Below are positions 24,211 to 33,141 of a stretch of DNA of 64,000 nt, one piece after another (position 1 is the first letter of the stretch; every line of letters begins with the position of its first letter). The notes under the pieces were generated by a model. It searched no databases. It had not been told where the DNA came from and saw nothing but the letters and a program-made list of their open reading frames with translations. The stretch spans positions 5,704,001 to 5,768,000 of the forward strand of contig NZ_CP107899.1 of assembly GCF_036013915.1 (NCBI RefSeq), written 5' to 3'. The DNA is from Streptomyces sp. NBC_00464. GTDB taxonomy: Bacteria > Actinomycetota > Actinomycetes > Streptomycetales > Streptomycetaceae. A program made the translations under genes and the position numbers.

Positions 24211-27200
24211 ATGACGACGTTGCCGGGGCGCAGGAGCAGCACGTTCACCCGACTGCTGCGGCACGGTTTCACCGATCCGTCCTCAGCCGAGCGGCTGCTG
24301 GATCTGCCGGAACTGTCCTCCGTACGCACCGACCCCGTCCTCCTCGAAGCCCTCGGGGCCACCGCCGACCCCGATCTGGCGCTGCGCGGACTGGTCCGGC
24401 TCGTCGAGGCCGAGGAGGCCGACGAGCGGCAGATCCTGCTGGACACGCTCGTCACCGCCAAGCCCCTGCGGGACCGGCTCCTCGGCGTGCTCGGGGCGTC
24501 CGAGGCGCTCGGCGACCACCTGGCCCGGCACCCGCGCGACTGGCAGGCCCTCGTCACGTACGAAGCGGCCGATCTGCACCCCGGAGTGCCCGAGTTCGAG
24601 TACGAACTGGCCGGGGCCGACGATCCGGACTCGTTGCGCGTCGGCTACCGCAGGTGCCTGCTGTCGATAGCGGCACGCGACGTATGCGGTACGACGGACG
24701 TCGCCGAGACCGCCGCCGAGCTGGCCGACCTGGCCACCGCGACGCTCCGGGCCGCCCTCGCCATCGCGCGCACGGCCACGCCCGCCGACGCCGCGCAGTG
24801 CCGGCTCGCCGTCATCGCGATGGGCAAGTGCGGCGGCCACGAACTGAACTACGTCTCCGACGTCGACGTCATCTTCGTGGCGGAGCCCACCGACCAGACC
24901 GACGGCGCCGGGGAGAGCGAGGCCATGCGGGCCGCCACCCGGCTGGCCGCGCACATGATGCGGATCTGCTCCGACACGACCGCCGAGGGCACCATCTGGC
25001 CCGTCGACGCCAACCTCCGGCCGGAAGGCCGCAACGGGCCCCTCGTGCGCACGCTCAGCTCGCACCTCGCCTACTACCAGCGCTGGGCCAAGACCTGGGA
25101 GTTCCAGGCACTCCTCAAGGCCCGGCCGGTGGCCGGAGACCCCGAGCTGGGCGCCGAGTACGTCGAAGCCGTCTCGCCCCTGGTCTGGCAGGCCGCCGAC
25201 CGCGAGAACTTCGTGCCCGACGTGCAGAAGATGCGCCGCCGCGTCGTCGACACCATCCCCGCCGACCGCGTCGACCGCGAGATCAAGCTGGGCCCCGGCG
25301 GACTGCGGGACGTCGAGTTCGCCGTCCAGCTGCTCCAGCTCGTCCACGGCCGCAACGACCCCACCCTGCGCAGCGGATCCACCCTGGAGGCGCTGGGCGC
25401 GCTCGCCCGGGGCGGATACGTGGGACGGGTGGACGCCGCCCAGCTGGACGACGCCTACCGCTTCCTGCGCACCATGGAGCACCGCATCCAGCTCTACCGG
25501 CTGCGCCGCACCCACCTGGTCCCGGTGGACGAGCCGGACCTGCGGCGGCTCGGGCGCTCCCTCGGCATGCGCACCGACCCCATCGCCGAGCTGAACCAGG
25601 CCTGGAAGCGGCATGCGTCCGTGGTGCGGCGGCTGCACGAGAAGCTGTTCTACCGGCCGCTGCTCGACGCCGTCGCCCAGCTCGCGCCCGGCGAGTCCCG
25701 GCTCAGCACGAAGGCCGCCGCGCACCGCCTCGAAGCCCTCGGGTACGAGGACCCGGCGGCCGCCCTGCGGCATCTGGAGGCGCTGTCCTCCGGGGTGTCG
25801 CGCAAGGCCGCCATCCAGCGCACGCTGCTGCCGGTGCTGCTCGGCTGGTTCGCGGACTCCGCCGACCCGGACGCCGGGCTCCTCGGCTTCCGCAAGGTGT
25901 CCGACGCGCTCGGCAAGACCCCGTGGTACCTGCGGCTCCTGCGGGACGAGGGCGCGGCGGCCGAGAACCTCGCCCGGGTCCTGTCCGCCGGCCGGCTCGC
26001 CCCCGACCTGCTGCTGCGCGCCCCCGAGGCCGTCGCGATCCTCGGCGACCCGCAGGGGCTGAAGCCACGCAGCCGGGAGGCTCTGGAACAGGAGGTGCTG
26101 GCCGCGGTGGGGCGGGCCGAGGACGCCGAATCGGCGGTCGCGGTGGTGCGCGGGGTGCGCCGGCGCGAACTGTTCCGTACGACGTCCGCCGACCTCATCG
26201 GCTCGTACGGCACCGAGGACAGCCCGGCCGAGCCCGATCCCGGGGCGCTCGTCGACCGCGTCGGCAGTGCCGTCACCGACCTGAATGCCGTCACGATCGC
26301 CGGCGCACTGCGCGCCGCCGTCCGCGCGGAGTGGGGCGACACCCTGCCCACCCGGTTCGCGGTGATCGGCATGGGCCGCTTCGGCGGACACGAGCTTTCG
26401 TACGGCTCCGACGCGGACGTCCTGTTCGTGCACGCGCCCCGCGAGGGCGTCGACGAACAGGAGGCGAGCCGGGCCGCGAACCGGGTGGTCGCCGAGATGC
26501 GCCGGCTCCTCCAGCTGCCCACCGCCGACCCGCCGCTGCTCATCGACGCGGATCTGCGCCCCGAGGGCAAGAGCGGACCGCTGGTGCGCACGCTGAAGTC
26601 GTACGAGGCGTACTACCGGCGCTGGTCGCTGGTCTGGGAGAGCCAGGCCCTGCTGCGGGCCCAGCCGATGGCGGGTGACGTGGACCTGGGCCGCGACTTC
26701 ATCGAGCTCATCGACCCGCTGCGGTATCCGATGGAGGGACTCGGGGAGGACGCGGTCCGGGAGATCCGCCGGCTGAAGGCCCGGATGGAGTCCGAGCGGC
26801 TGCCTCGCGGCGCGGACGCGACCCTCCACACCAAGCTGGGCCGGGGCGGGCTGAGCGACGTGGAGTGGACGGTCCAGCTGATGCAGATGCAGCACGGCTG
26901 GGCGGAGCCGGGACTGCGCACCACCCGTACGAGGGAGGCGCTGGCGGCGGCGTGTGCGGCGGAGCTGATCTCCGGGGAGGACGCGCAGACGCTGGACGAG
27001 GCCTGGGTGCTGGCGACGCGGGTCCGCAACGCGGTGATGCTGGTGCGGGGGAGGCCCGCGGACACGTTTCCGTCCGGGCCGCGGGAGCTGACCGCGGTGG
27101 GGCGGTACCTGGGGTACGAGCCCGGGCACGTCGGGGACATGCTGGACGACTACCGGAGGATCACGCGGAGGGCTCGGGCGGTGGTGGAGGAGCGGTTCTA

Positions 27201-27213
27201 CGGGGCGGCGTGA
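24211..27213 (+). CDS. glnE: Bifunctional glutamine synthetase adenylyltransferase/deadenylase
   Basis: 1000 residues, the full family length. Two nucleotidyltransferase domains are visible. The N-terminal (deadenylylating) one has GKCGGHELNYVSDVDVIFV near residue 206; the C-terminal (adenylylating) one has GRFGGHELSYGSDADVLFV near residue 721. Each keeps the G-x11-DxD metal site, and each is followed by a DLRPEG(R/K)-type motif (DANLRPEGRNGPL, DADLRPEGKSGPL) and a GGLRDVEF/GGLSDVEW helix. The enzyme controls GlnA by modifying its active-site-loop tyrosine in response to nitrogen status. It lies downstream of the large palindrome; start ATG 24211 follows GCAGGAGCGCGGA. Confidence 0.97.
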   Translation: MTTLPGRRSSTFTRLLRHGFTDPSSAERLLDLPELSSVRTDPVLLEALGATADPDLALRGLVRLVEAEEADERQILLDTLVTAKPLRDRLLGVLGASEALGDHLARHPRDWQALVTYEAADLHPGVPEFEYELAGADDPDSLRVGYRRCLLSIAARDVCGTTDVAETAAELADLATATLRAALAIARTATPADAAQCRLAVIAMGKCGGHELNYVSDVDVIFVAEPTDQTDGAGESEAMRAATRLAAHMMRICSDTTAEGTIWPVDANLRPEGRNGPLVRTLSSHLAYYQRWAKTWEFQALLKARPVAGDPELGAEYVEAVSPLVWQAADRENFVPDVQKMRRRVVDTIPADRVDREIKLGPGGLRDVEFAVQLLQLVHGRNDPTLRSGSTLEALGALARGGYVGRVDAAQLDDAYRFLRTMEHRIQLYRLRRTHLVPVDEPDLRRLGRSLGMRTDPIAELNQAWKRHASVVRRLHEKLFYRPLLDAVAQLAPGESRLSTKAAAHRLEALGYEDPAAALRHLEALSSGVSRKAAIQRTLLPVLLGWFADSADPDAGLLGFRKVSDALGKTPWYLRLLRDEGAAAENLARVLSAGRLAPDLLLRAPEAVAILGDPQGLKPRSREALEQEVLAAVGRAEDAESAVAVVRGVRRRELFRTTSADLIGSYGTEDSPAEPDPGALVDRVGSAVTDLNAVTIAGALRAAVRAEWGDTLPTRFAVIGMGRFGGHELSYGSDADVLFVHAPREGVDEQEASRAANRVVAEMRRLLQLPTADPPLLIDADLRPEGKSGPLVRTLKSYEAYYRRWSLVWESQALLRAQPMAGDVDLGRDFIELIDPLRYPMEGLGEDAVREIRRLKARMESERLPRGADATLHTKLGRGGLSDVEWTVQLMQMQHGWAEPGLRTTRTREALAAACAAELISGEDAQTLDEAWVLATRVRNAVMLVRGRPADTFPSGPRELTAVGRYLGYEPGHVGDMLDDYRRITRRARAVVEERFYGAA

Positions 27214-27303
27214 GGGGGCCCCTAGCGGGGCCGGCTGTGGGCGGTGCGGTTGCGTGGGCGTGTGCGGGTGCGCAGGGGTTTCGGGGCGCTGCCCCGGGCC
27301 CCG

Positions 27304-27365
27304 CTCCTCAATCGCCGGAGGGGCTTGATTCGGCCCACGCTCCTCAGTCGCCGGAGGGGCTCGAT
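27304..27365. repeat. Two diverged copies of the interspersed repeat at the glnE/PAP2 junction
   Basis: CTCCTCAATCGCCGGAGGGG (27304 onward, to 27328) and CTCCTCAGTCGCCGGAGGGG (27340 onward, to 27365), same orientation, 36 bp apart. The second copy supplies the final SSPSGD residues and the stop of the convergent PAP2 gene. Confidence 0.8.
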
Positions 27366-28315
27366 ACGGCTGTCTTCCGGGCGCGCGGGCGCCTCGTCAC
27401 CGCGGCCAGGCGGGGGCGGCGGGCGGGCTTCGGGGGGATCAGCTTCGGCAGGTGGTGCGGCAGCGCTCCGTACCAGGCGTACGACACCGCGTAACCGAAG
27501 GCCAGGCACGCCATGCCGCCCACCGCGTCCAGCCAGAAGTGGTTCGCGGTCGACACGATCACGATCAGGGTCACCGTCGGATAGAGCAGGCCCAGGATGC
27601 GCGCCCACGGGGCGGAGGCCAGCGCGAAGACGGTCAGGCCGCACCACAGCGACCAGCCGATGTGCATCGACGGCATCGCCGCGTACTGGTTCGACATCTG
27701 CTTGAAGTTGCCCGAGGCCATCGAACCCCAGGTCTGGTGGACCATGACCGTGTCGATGAAGTTGCCGCCGTTCATCAGCCGGGGCGGGGCCAACGGGTAC
27801 AGGTAGTAGCCGAGCAGGGCCACCGCCGTGGTCGCGAACAACGCCAGGCGGGCCGGTGCGTAGCGGCCGGGGTGGCGGCGGAACAGCCATACGAGCACAC
27901 CGATGGTGACGACGAAGTGCAGGGTCGCGTAGTAGTAGTTCATCGACACGATCAGCCATGTCACCGAGTTGACCGCGTGGTTGACCGACTGCTCCACGGC
28001 GATGCCCATGAACCGCTCGACCGACCAGAGCCAGTCGGCGTTGGACAGGGCCGCCGCCTTCTGTTCGGGGACGGCGTTGCGCACCAGCGAGTACAGCCAG
28101 TAACTGACCGCGATCAGCAGGATTTCGAACCAGAGGCGTGGCCGCCTGGGCGACCGTGGGGCGCGCAGTCCTGCCAGGCCCCGGTCGAGCAGTCTGCCGA
28201 TCCGGTTCGCGTCGCCGTTCTGCTTCGTATTCGCCTCAGGAGCCGCCTCGTTCACGATGGGTGACGGGGTGGCCGCCTTACGGCCTTCCTGTGGTTTCAC
28301 GCTCAATTCACCCAT
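27344..28315 (-). CDS. PAP2-superfamily membrane phosphatase
   Basis: 323 residues. A polar N-terminus of about 60 residues precedes six hydrophobic segments. The PAP2 active site is present in the later form of the family: MPSMHIGWSLWCG (motif 2, SxxHxxWS-like) and STANHFWLDAVGG (motif 3 with the catalytic His and Asp). The substrate is probably a lipid phosphate or an inositol-type head group, as in the inositol phosphorylceramide synthase-like subgroup. The ATG at 28315 is chosen over a GTG six bases upstream. The last codons (SSPSGD) come from the interspersed repeat and end the basic C-terminal tail. Confidence 0.88.
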   Translation of the reverse strand: MGELSVKPQEGRKAATPSPIVNEAAPEANTKQNGDANRIGRLLDRGLAGLRAPRSPRRPRLWFEILLIAVSYWLYSLVRNAVPEQKAAALSNADWLWSVERFMGIAVEQSVNHAVNSVTWLIVSMNYYYATLHFVVTIGVLVWLFRRHPGRYAPARLALFATTAVALLGYYLYPLAPPRLMNGGNFIDTVMVHQTWGSMASGNFKQMSNQYAAMPSMHIGWSLWCGLTVFALASAPWARILGLLYPTVTLIVIVSTANHFWLDAVGGMACLAFGYAVSYAWYGALPHHLPKLIPPKPARRPRLAAVTRRPRARKTAVSSPSGD

Positions 28316-28390
28316 AGGCACAGAGTCTGCCAGATTTGCCCCCTCCGCCCGATGATCCTCCGGTGGGGAGCGGGTTGCACGTCCTGCGGG

Positions 28391-29458
28391 TTACGAACGC
28401 GCGTGGGATCCTGGAACAGCCGGGGCAGTGGAGGCCGCGCCGGGGCCGGGTCCTGCCGCTGTCGAGCCGCGTACGACCAGTTCCGGCATGAAGACGAACT
28501 CGCTGTGCGGGGCGGGTGTGCCGCCGATCTCCTCCAGGAGCGTGCGCACCGCGGCCTGACCCATCGCCGTCACCGGCTGACGGATCGTGGTCAGCGGCGG
28601 GTCGGTGAACGCTATGAGCGGGGAGTCGTCGTAGCCGACCACCGAAAGGTCGCGCGGTACGTCCCGGGAGAGCCGGCGGGCGGCGCGGATCGCACCGAGC
28701 GCCATCATGTCGCTCGCGCACACCACCGCCGTGCAGCCCCGCTCCATCAGCGCGGAGGCGGCGGCCTGGCCGCCCTCCAGCGTGTACAGGGAGTGCTGGA
28801 TCAGCTCTTCCACCTGGTCCGCGGTGAGGTTCAACTGCTCCTGCATCGTGGCGTGGAAGCCCTCGATCTTGCGGAGCACGGGAACGAAGCGCTTCGGGCC
28901 GACCGCCAGGCCGATCCGGGTGTGGCCCAGCGACACCAGGTGCGTCACCGCGAGCCGCATCGCGGCCCGGTCGTCCGGTGAGATGAACGGCGCCTGCACC
29001 TTGGGGGAGAAGCCGTTGACCAGCACGAAGGGGACGCCCTGGGCGCGCAGTTGTTCGTAGCGCTGCATGTCGGCCGAGGTGTCGGCGTGCAGTCCGGAGA
29101 CGAAGATGATGCCGGAGACGCCCCGGTCGACCAGCATCTCCGTGAGCTCGTCCTCGGTGGAACCGCCGGGCGTCTGGGTCGCCAGTACCGGGGTGTAGCC
29201 CTGTCGCGTCAGCGCCTGGCCGATGACCTGGGCGAGCGCCGGGAAGATGGGGTTCTCCAGCTCGGGCGTGATCAGGCCGACGAGTCCCGCGCTGCGCCTG
29301 CGCAGACGTACGGGCCGTTCGTAGCCGAGGACGTCGAGCGCGGCAAGGACGGATTCGCGGGTGGTCGCGGCAACACCGGGCTTGCCGTTCAGTACACGGC
29401 TGACCGTCGCTTCGCTGACCCCCGCCTGAGTTGCGATATCGGCAAGCCGTGCGGTCAT
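28391..29458 (-). CDS. malR: Maltose/maltodextrin repressor, LacI family
   Basis: 355 residues. The N-terminal LacI headpiece is RLADIATQAGVSEATVSRVLNG with the hinge region, followed by a periplasmic-binding-protein-like sensor domain (GLVGLITPELENPIFPALAQ, FVLVNGFSPKVQAPFISPDD, SVVGYDDSPLIAFTDPPLTT). It is divergent from malEFG, exactly as for Streptomyces MalR (Reg1), the repressor of the maltose operon and of alpha-amylase genes. It presumably binds the CTTGC/GCAAG sites before malE and the amylase gene and is released by maltose or maltotriose-derived inducers. A Pro/Gly/Ala-rich tail follows the sensor domain. Confidence 0.93.
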   Translation of the reverse strand: MTARLADIATQAGVSEATVSRVLNGKPGVAATTRESVLAALDVLGYERPVRLRRRSAGLVGLITPELENPIFPALAQVIGQALTRQGYTPVLATQTPGGSTEDELTEMLVDRGVSGIIFVSGLHADTSADMQRYEQLRAQGVPFVLVNGFSPKVQAPFISPDDRAAMRLAVTHLVSLGHTRIGLAVGPKRFVPVLRKIEGFHATMQEQLNLTADQVEELIQHSLYTLEGGQAAASALMERGCTAVVCASDMMALGAIRAARRLSRDVPRDLSVVGYDDSPLIAFTDPPLTTIRQPVTAMGQAAVRTLLEEIGGTPAPHSEFVFMPELVVRGSTAAGPGPGAASTAPAVPGSHARS

Positions 29459-29578
29459 GGGACTGGACTGTACCGGGCGTGCGTCGGATTGCCCACCATC
29501 GCCGGGAATCGGGCGACAGCGCCCGCGCGGGCCCTTGTGCGCACGGGTAGGAGCCGGCGGCCCCCTCGCCCGACAGCA

Positions 29579-29756
29579 ACGTCTTGCAAGGTCTTGCGGG
29601 GCGGGATTGCGGGTTGCAGTCAGATCGTCGCACTGCGGAATCGGGCGTGGTCGCCCGCTACTGCCAGGGATCGGGTGCTCCCGTCAAGAGGCTTGACGGC
29701 AACCGTGAGGACACGCGAATGTAACGATCGCCGGAGCTTGCAGAAATCTTCCGCAA
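29579..29756. promoter_or_regulatory. malR-malE intergenic region with candidate MalR operators
   Basis: The 382-bp gap between the divergent malR and malE starts. It contains GTCTTGCAAGGTCTTGC (29581-29597), with two CTTGC elements 8 bp apart, and the near-palindrome TTGCAGAAATCTTCCGCAA (29738-29756), 85 bp before the malE ATG. The CTTGC/GCAAG vocabulary is the same as that before the amylase gene. A relatively AT-rich tract (29757-29800) follows and probably holds the malE promoter; I cannot assign its -10/-35 boxes with confidence. Confidence 0.65.
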
Positions 29757-29840
29757 ACTCTTTCGGCCTTCTTTCATCCTTGTTACGTTCACGTCGACCC
29801 GGCGCCGCGACGGAGCGGTACGGCAGTTGAAGGAGTTCAG

Positions 29841-31118
29841 ATGCGACGTGGCATAACGGCCACCGCCCTGGTCGCGGCCCTGGCGCTCGCGGCGACCGCC
29901 TGCGGCAGCGATGACGACAGTTCCAACGGCACCTCCAAGAGCTCCGGCGAGCTCTCCGGCACCGTGACGTGGTGGGACACCTCCACCGCGGGCAGCGAGG
30001 ACAAGGTCTTCAAGAAGATCGCCGAGGGCTTCGAGAAGGAGCACCCGAAGGTCGACGTCAAGTACGTCAACGTGCCTTTCGGTGACGCCCAGAACAAGTT
30101 CAAGAACGCGGCCCAGTCCGGCTCCGGCGCCCCCGACGTGATCCGCTCCGAGGTCGCCTGGACGCCCGAGTTCGCGGACCTGGGCTACCTCGCCCCGCTG
30201 GACGGCACCGCCGCCCTGGTGAAGCAGGACGACTTCCTGAAGCAGGCCGCCGCGTCCACCAAGTACAACGGCAAGACGTACGCGGTGCCGCAGGTCATCG
30301 ACTCCATGGGCATCTTCTACAACAAGAAGATGTTCAAGGAGGCCGGCGTCGAGGTTCCGAAGTCGATCGACGAGCTGAAGACCGTCTCGAAGAAGATCAA
30401 GGCCAAGACCGGCAAGACCGGCTTCTACCTGCGCGGCGACGACGCGTACTGGTTCCTGTCCTTCCTGTACGGCGAGGGCGGCGACATGGTCAACGCCGCC
30501 GACAAGTCCGTCACCATCGACAACGCGGCCGGCGTCAAGGCCATGACGGTCGTCAAGGACCTCGTCGACTCCGGTGCCGCGAAGACCGACGCGACGGACG
30601 GCTGGGAGAACATGCAGTCGTCCTTCAAGGACGGCGACGTCGCGATGATGATCAACGGCCCGTGGGCCGTCGCCGACACGTACACCGGCAAGGAGTTCAA
30701 GGACAAGGCCAACCTGGGTGTCGCCCCGGTCCCGGCCGGCTCCGCCGCGCAGGGTGCCCCGCAGGGCGGTCACAACCTGGCCGTCTACGCCGGTTCCAAG
30801 AACCTCGACGCCTCCTACGCCTTCGTCGACTACATGACCTCCGTCAAGACGCAGGCCCAGGTCACCAAGGAGCTCAACCTCCTGCCGACCCGCACCTCGG
30901 CCTACGCCGAGGAGGCCGTCGTCGACAACGAGATCGTCGGCTTCTTCAAGCCGGTCGTCGAGAGCGCCGTCGAGCGCCCCTGGATCCCTGAGACCGGCAG
31001 CCTCTTCGCGCCGCTCGTCACCGAGTACACGAAGGTCCTCACCGGCCAGACCTCCCCGGAGAAGGCGGTCAAGACGACCGGCGACTCCTACCGCAAGCTC
31101 CTCAAGGGCTGGAAGTAA
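29841..31118 (+). CDS. malE: Maltodextrin-binding lipoprotein of ABC importer
   Basis: 425 residues. The signal peptide ends in a lipobox (LALAATAC), so the mature protein is a lipoprotein anchored outside the membrane. The rest is a family-1 sugar-binding protein: TVTWWDTSTAGSEDKVFKKIA at the start, the APDVIRSEVAWTPEFADLGYL hinge, YGKTYAVPQVIDSMGIFYNK-type ligand lobe and the AMMINGPWAV motif. The ATG follows GAAGGAG six bases upstream. It heads malE-malF-malG-aglA and is by position and family the maltose/maltodextrin receptor. Confidence 0.95.
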   Translation: MRRGITATALVAALALAATACGSDDDSSNGTSKSSGELSGTVTWWDTSTAGSEDKVFKKIAEGFEKEHPKVDVKYVNVPFGDAQNKFKNAAQSGSGAPDVIRSEVAWTPEFADLGYLAPLDGTAALVKQDDFLKQAAASTKYNGKTYAVPQVIDSMGIFYNKKMFKEAGVEVPKSIDELKTVSKKIKAKTGKTGFYLRGDDAYWFLSFLYGEGGDMVNAADKSVTIDNAAGVKAMTVVKDLVDSGAAKTDATDGWENMQSSFKDGDVAMMINGPWAVADTYTGKEFKDKANLGVAPVPAGSAAQGAPQGGHNLAVYAGSKNLDASYAFVDYMTSVKTQAQVTKELNLLPTRTSAYAEEAVVDNEIVGFFKPVVESAVERPWIPETGSLFAPLVTEYTKVLTGQTSPEKAVKTTGDSYRKLLKGWK

Positions 31119-31139
31119 CCCAGGAAGGCAGGCCGACTG

Positions 31140-32156
31140 ATGGCTGTCCACACCAGCCAGTCGGTGGCGAAGGCCGCGGGCGACGACGTCGCCCGCGGCC
31201 GGAGCCGCGGTACTGGTAACCCCCCGCCCCCGAGCAGGCTCCGGCGGGCTCTGTCGACGCACTGGTACGCATGGACCATGGTCGCGCCCGTCGTGATCGT
31301 GATCGGCGTGATCATCGGCTATCCGCTGGTCCGCGGCATCTACCTGTCGCTGACCGACGCCAACGAGCGCAACGTCGCGCGGTCCATCGGTGTCAACCAC
31401 ATGCCCGCCACGTACGAGTTCGTGGGCCTGGACAACTACACCGACGCGCTCACCGGCGACCAGTTCCTCGGCACGCTCGGGTGGACCCTGGTGTGGACGG
31501 TCTCCTGCGTGGCCATCACCTTCGCCCTCGGCCTGGTGTTCGCCAACATCCTGAACCGTAAGATCGCCGGACGGTCCGTCTACCGGATGGCGCTCATCCT
31601 GCCCTGGGCCATCCCCGGTTTCGTCTCCGTCTTCGCCTGGCGCTTCCTCTACAACGAGGACCGCGGGCTGCTCAACAAGTTCCTCTCCGGCGGCGGCTTC
31701 GGCGGCATCGACTGGCTGGGCGATCCCACCTGGGCGAAGATCTCCGTCATCGTCGTCAACGTGTGGCTCGGTGTGCCGTTCATGATGGTCGCCCTCCTCG
31801 GCGGGCTCCAGTCCATCCCCAGCGAGCACTACGAGGCCGCGGAGATGGACGGCGCCACCGCCTGGCAGCGCTTCCGCCACATCACGCTGCCCGGACTGCG
31901 GCCCGTCTCCACGACGGTGATCCTGCTCTCCACCATCTGGACCTTCAACATGTTCCCGGTGATCTTCCTGCTGACCGGCGGCGGACCCGGCGACGCCACC
32001 CAGATCCTGGTGACCCAGGCGTACAAGTTCTCCTTCGAGATCAGCCCGCGCGACTTCGCGCAGTCCTCCACGTGGGGCGTGCTGATCCTCGTACTCCTGA
32101 TGCTCTTCGCCGCCGTGTACCGGCGAGTCCTCCGCACCCAGGGAGACGACTGGTGA
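31140..32156 (+). CDS. malF: Maltodextrin ABC importer permease MalF
   Basis: 338 residues. A polar N-terminus of about 35 residues is followed by a membrane helix (WTMVAPVVIVIGVIIGYPLV) and a short periplasmic loop, then the permease core with five more helices. The EAA loop that docks the ATPase is clear: EHYEAAEMDGATAWQRFRHI followed by TLPGL. It lacks the large periplasmic domain of E. coli MalF, as usual in Gram-positives. Its TGA overlaps the GTG of malG in GTGA, so the two permeases are translationally coupled. Confidence 0.94.
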   Translation: MAVHTSQSVAKAAGDDVARGRSRGTGNPPPPSRLRRALSTHWYAWTMVAPVVIVIGVIIGYPLVRGIYLSLTDANERNVARSIGVNHMPATYEFVGLDNYTDALTGDQFLGTLGWTLVWTVSCVAITFALGLVFANILNRKIAGRSVYRMALILPWAIPGFVSVFAWRFLYNEDRGLLNKFLSGGGFGGIDWLGDPTWAKISVIVVNVWLGVPFMMVALLGGLQSIPSEHYEAAEMDGATAWQRFRHITLPGLRPVSTTVILLSTIWTFNMFPVIFLLTGGGPGDATQILVTQAYKFSFEISPRDFAQSSTWGVLILVLLMLFAAVYRRVLRTQGDDW

Positions 32157-33034
32157 CCACCACCGCACCCACCCCCACCGCGCGCCACTCCGCGCCCAAG
32201 GTCCGGCTGCGCGGCGAGCGTTCACCGCTGGCCTCCACCGCACTGCACCTGACGCTGATCGTCGCGTCCGTGATCGCGGTCTTCCCCGTGCTCTGGGTCC
32301 TGCTCACCTCGCTGAAGCCCGCCGAGCTCGCGACCACCACGGACTTCTTCAAAGAGACGACGTTCGAGAACTACACGAACCTGCTCCAGAACACGAAGTT
32401 CCTGACCTGGTTCGGCAACTCGGTCGTCGTCGCGGGGCTCACCACGCTCATCGGCGTGTTCGTCTCCGCCTCCACCGGCTACGCGGTCAGCCGCTTCCGC
32501 TTCCCCGGCAAGCGCGGACTGATGTGGACGCTGCTGATCACCCAGATGTTCCCGGTCGCCGTTCTCATCGTGCCGATCTACAACATCATGGCCGGGATGG
32601 GGCTGCTCAATAAGCCGGCCGGTCTCGTCATCACCTACCTCACCATCTCGGTGCCGTTCTGCGCCTGGATGATGAAGGGCTTCTTCGACACCATCCCGCG
32701 CGAGATCGACGAGTCGGGCCAGGTCGACGGCCTCACCCCGTTCGGCACGTTCTGGCGGCTCATCCTGCCGCTGGCCAAGCCGGGCCTCGCCGTCACCGCG
32801 TTCTACTCCTTCATCACCGCCTGGGGCGAGGTGGCGTACGCCTCCGCGTTCATGGTCGGCGAGGACAACCTCACGCTCGCGGGCGGACTGCAGCTGTTCG
32901 TCAACCGGTACGGGGCCCAGTGGGGTCCGATGACCGCCGCGTCCGTGCTCATCGCGATACCCGCGGCCCTGGTCTTCCTGTTCGCGCAGAAGCACCTGGT
33001 CACCGGCATGTCCGCCGGAGCCGTCAAGGGCTGA
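32153..33034 (+). CDS. malG: Maltodextrin ABC importer permease MalG
   Basis: 293 residues with six helices. The GTG start at 32153 overlaps malF by four bases. The core carries FVSASTGYAVSRFRFPGKR and the somewhat diverged EAA loop IPREIDESGQVDGLTPFGTF, where EID-ES replaces the usual EAA. It completes the membrane part of the importer. No ATPase gene is present in the window; in Streptomyces a shared ATPase, MsiK, encoded elsewhere energises such importers (established knowledge). Confidence 0.94.
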   Translation: MTTTAPTPTARHSAPKVRLRGERSPLASTALHLTLIVASVIAVFPVLWVLLTSLKPAELATTTDFFKETTFENYTNLLQNTKFLTWFGNSVVVAGLTTLIGVFVSASTGYAVSRFRFPGKRGLMWTLLITQMFPVAVLIVPIYNIMAGMGLLNKPAGLVITYLTISVPFCAWMMKGFFDTIPREIDESGQVDGLTPFGTFWRLILPLAKPGLAVTAFYSFITAWGEVAYASAFMVGEDNLTLAGGLQLFVNRYGAQWGPMTAASVLIAIPAALVFLFAQKHLVTGMSAGAVKG

Positions 33035-33078
33035 TTGTCCGCTGCAGCACGGCCGTACGACCCTCACGCACCAGTCAC

Positions 33079-33115
33079 GGTGGCGCCGGCATCCCGACCC
33101 GGTCCCGGCGCCACC
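33079..33115 (+). terminator. Hairpin between malG and aglA
   Basis: GGTGGCGCCGG (33079-33089) and its exact complement (33105-33115), 11-bp stem with 15-base loop, in the 107-bp malG-aglA gap. It could end or reduce transcription before aglA, or stabilise the malEFG message. Confidence 0.55.
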
Positions 33116-33141
33116 CCCCACCCAGACACCCCAGGGACGAC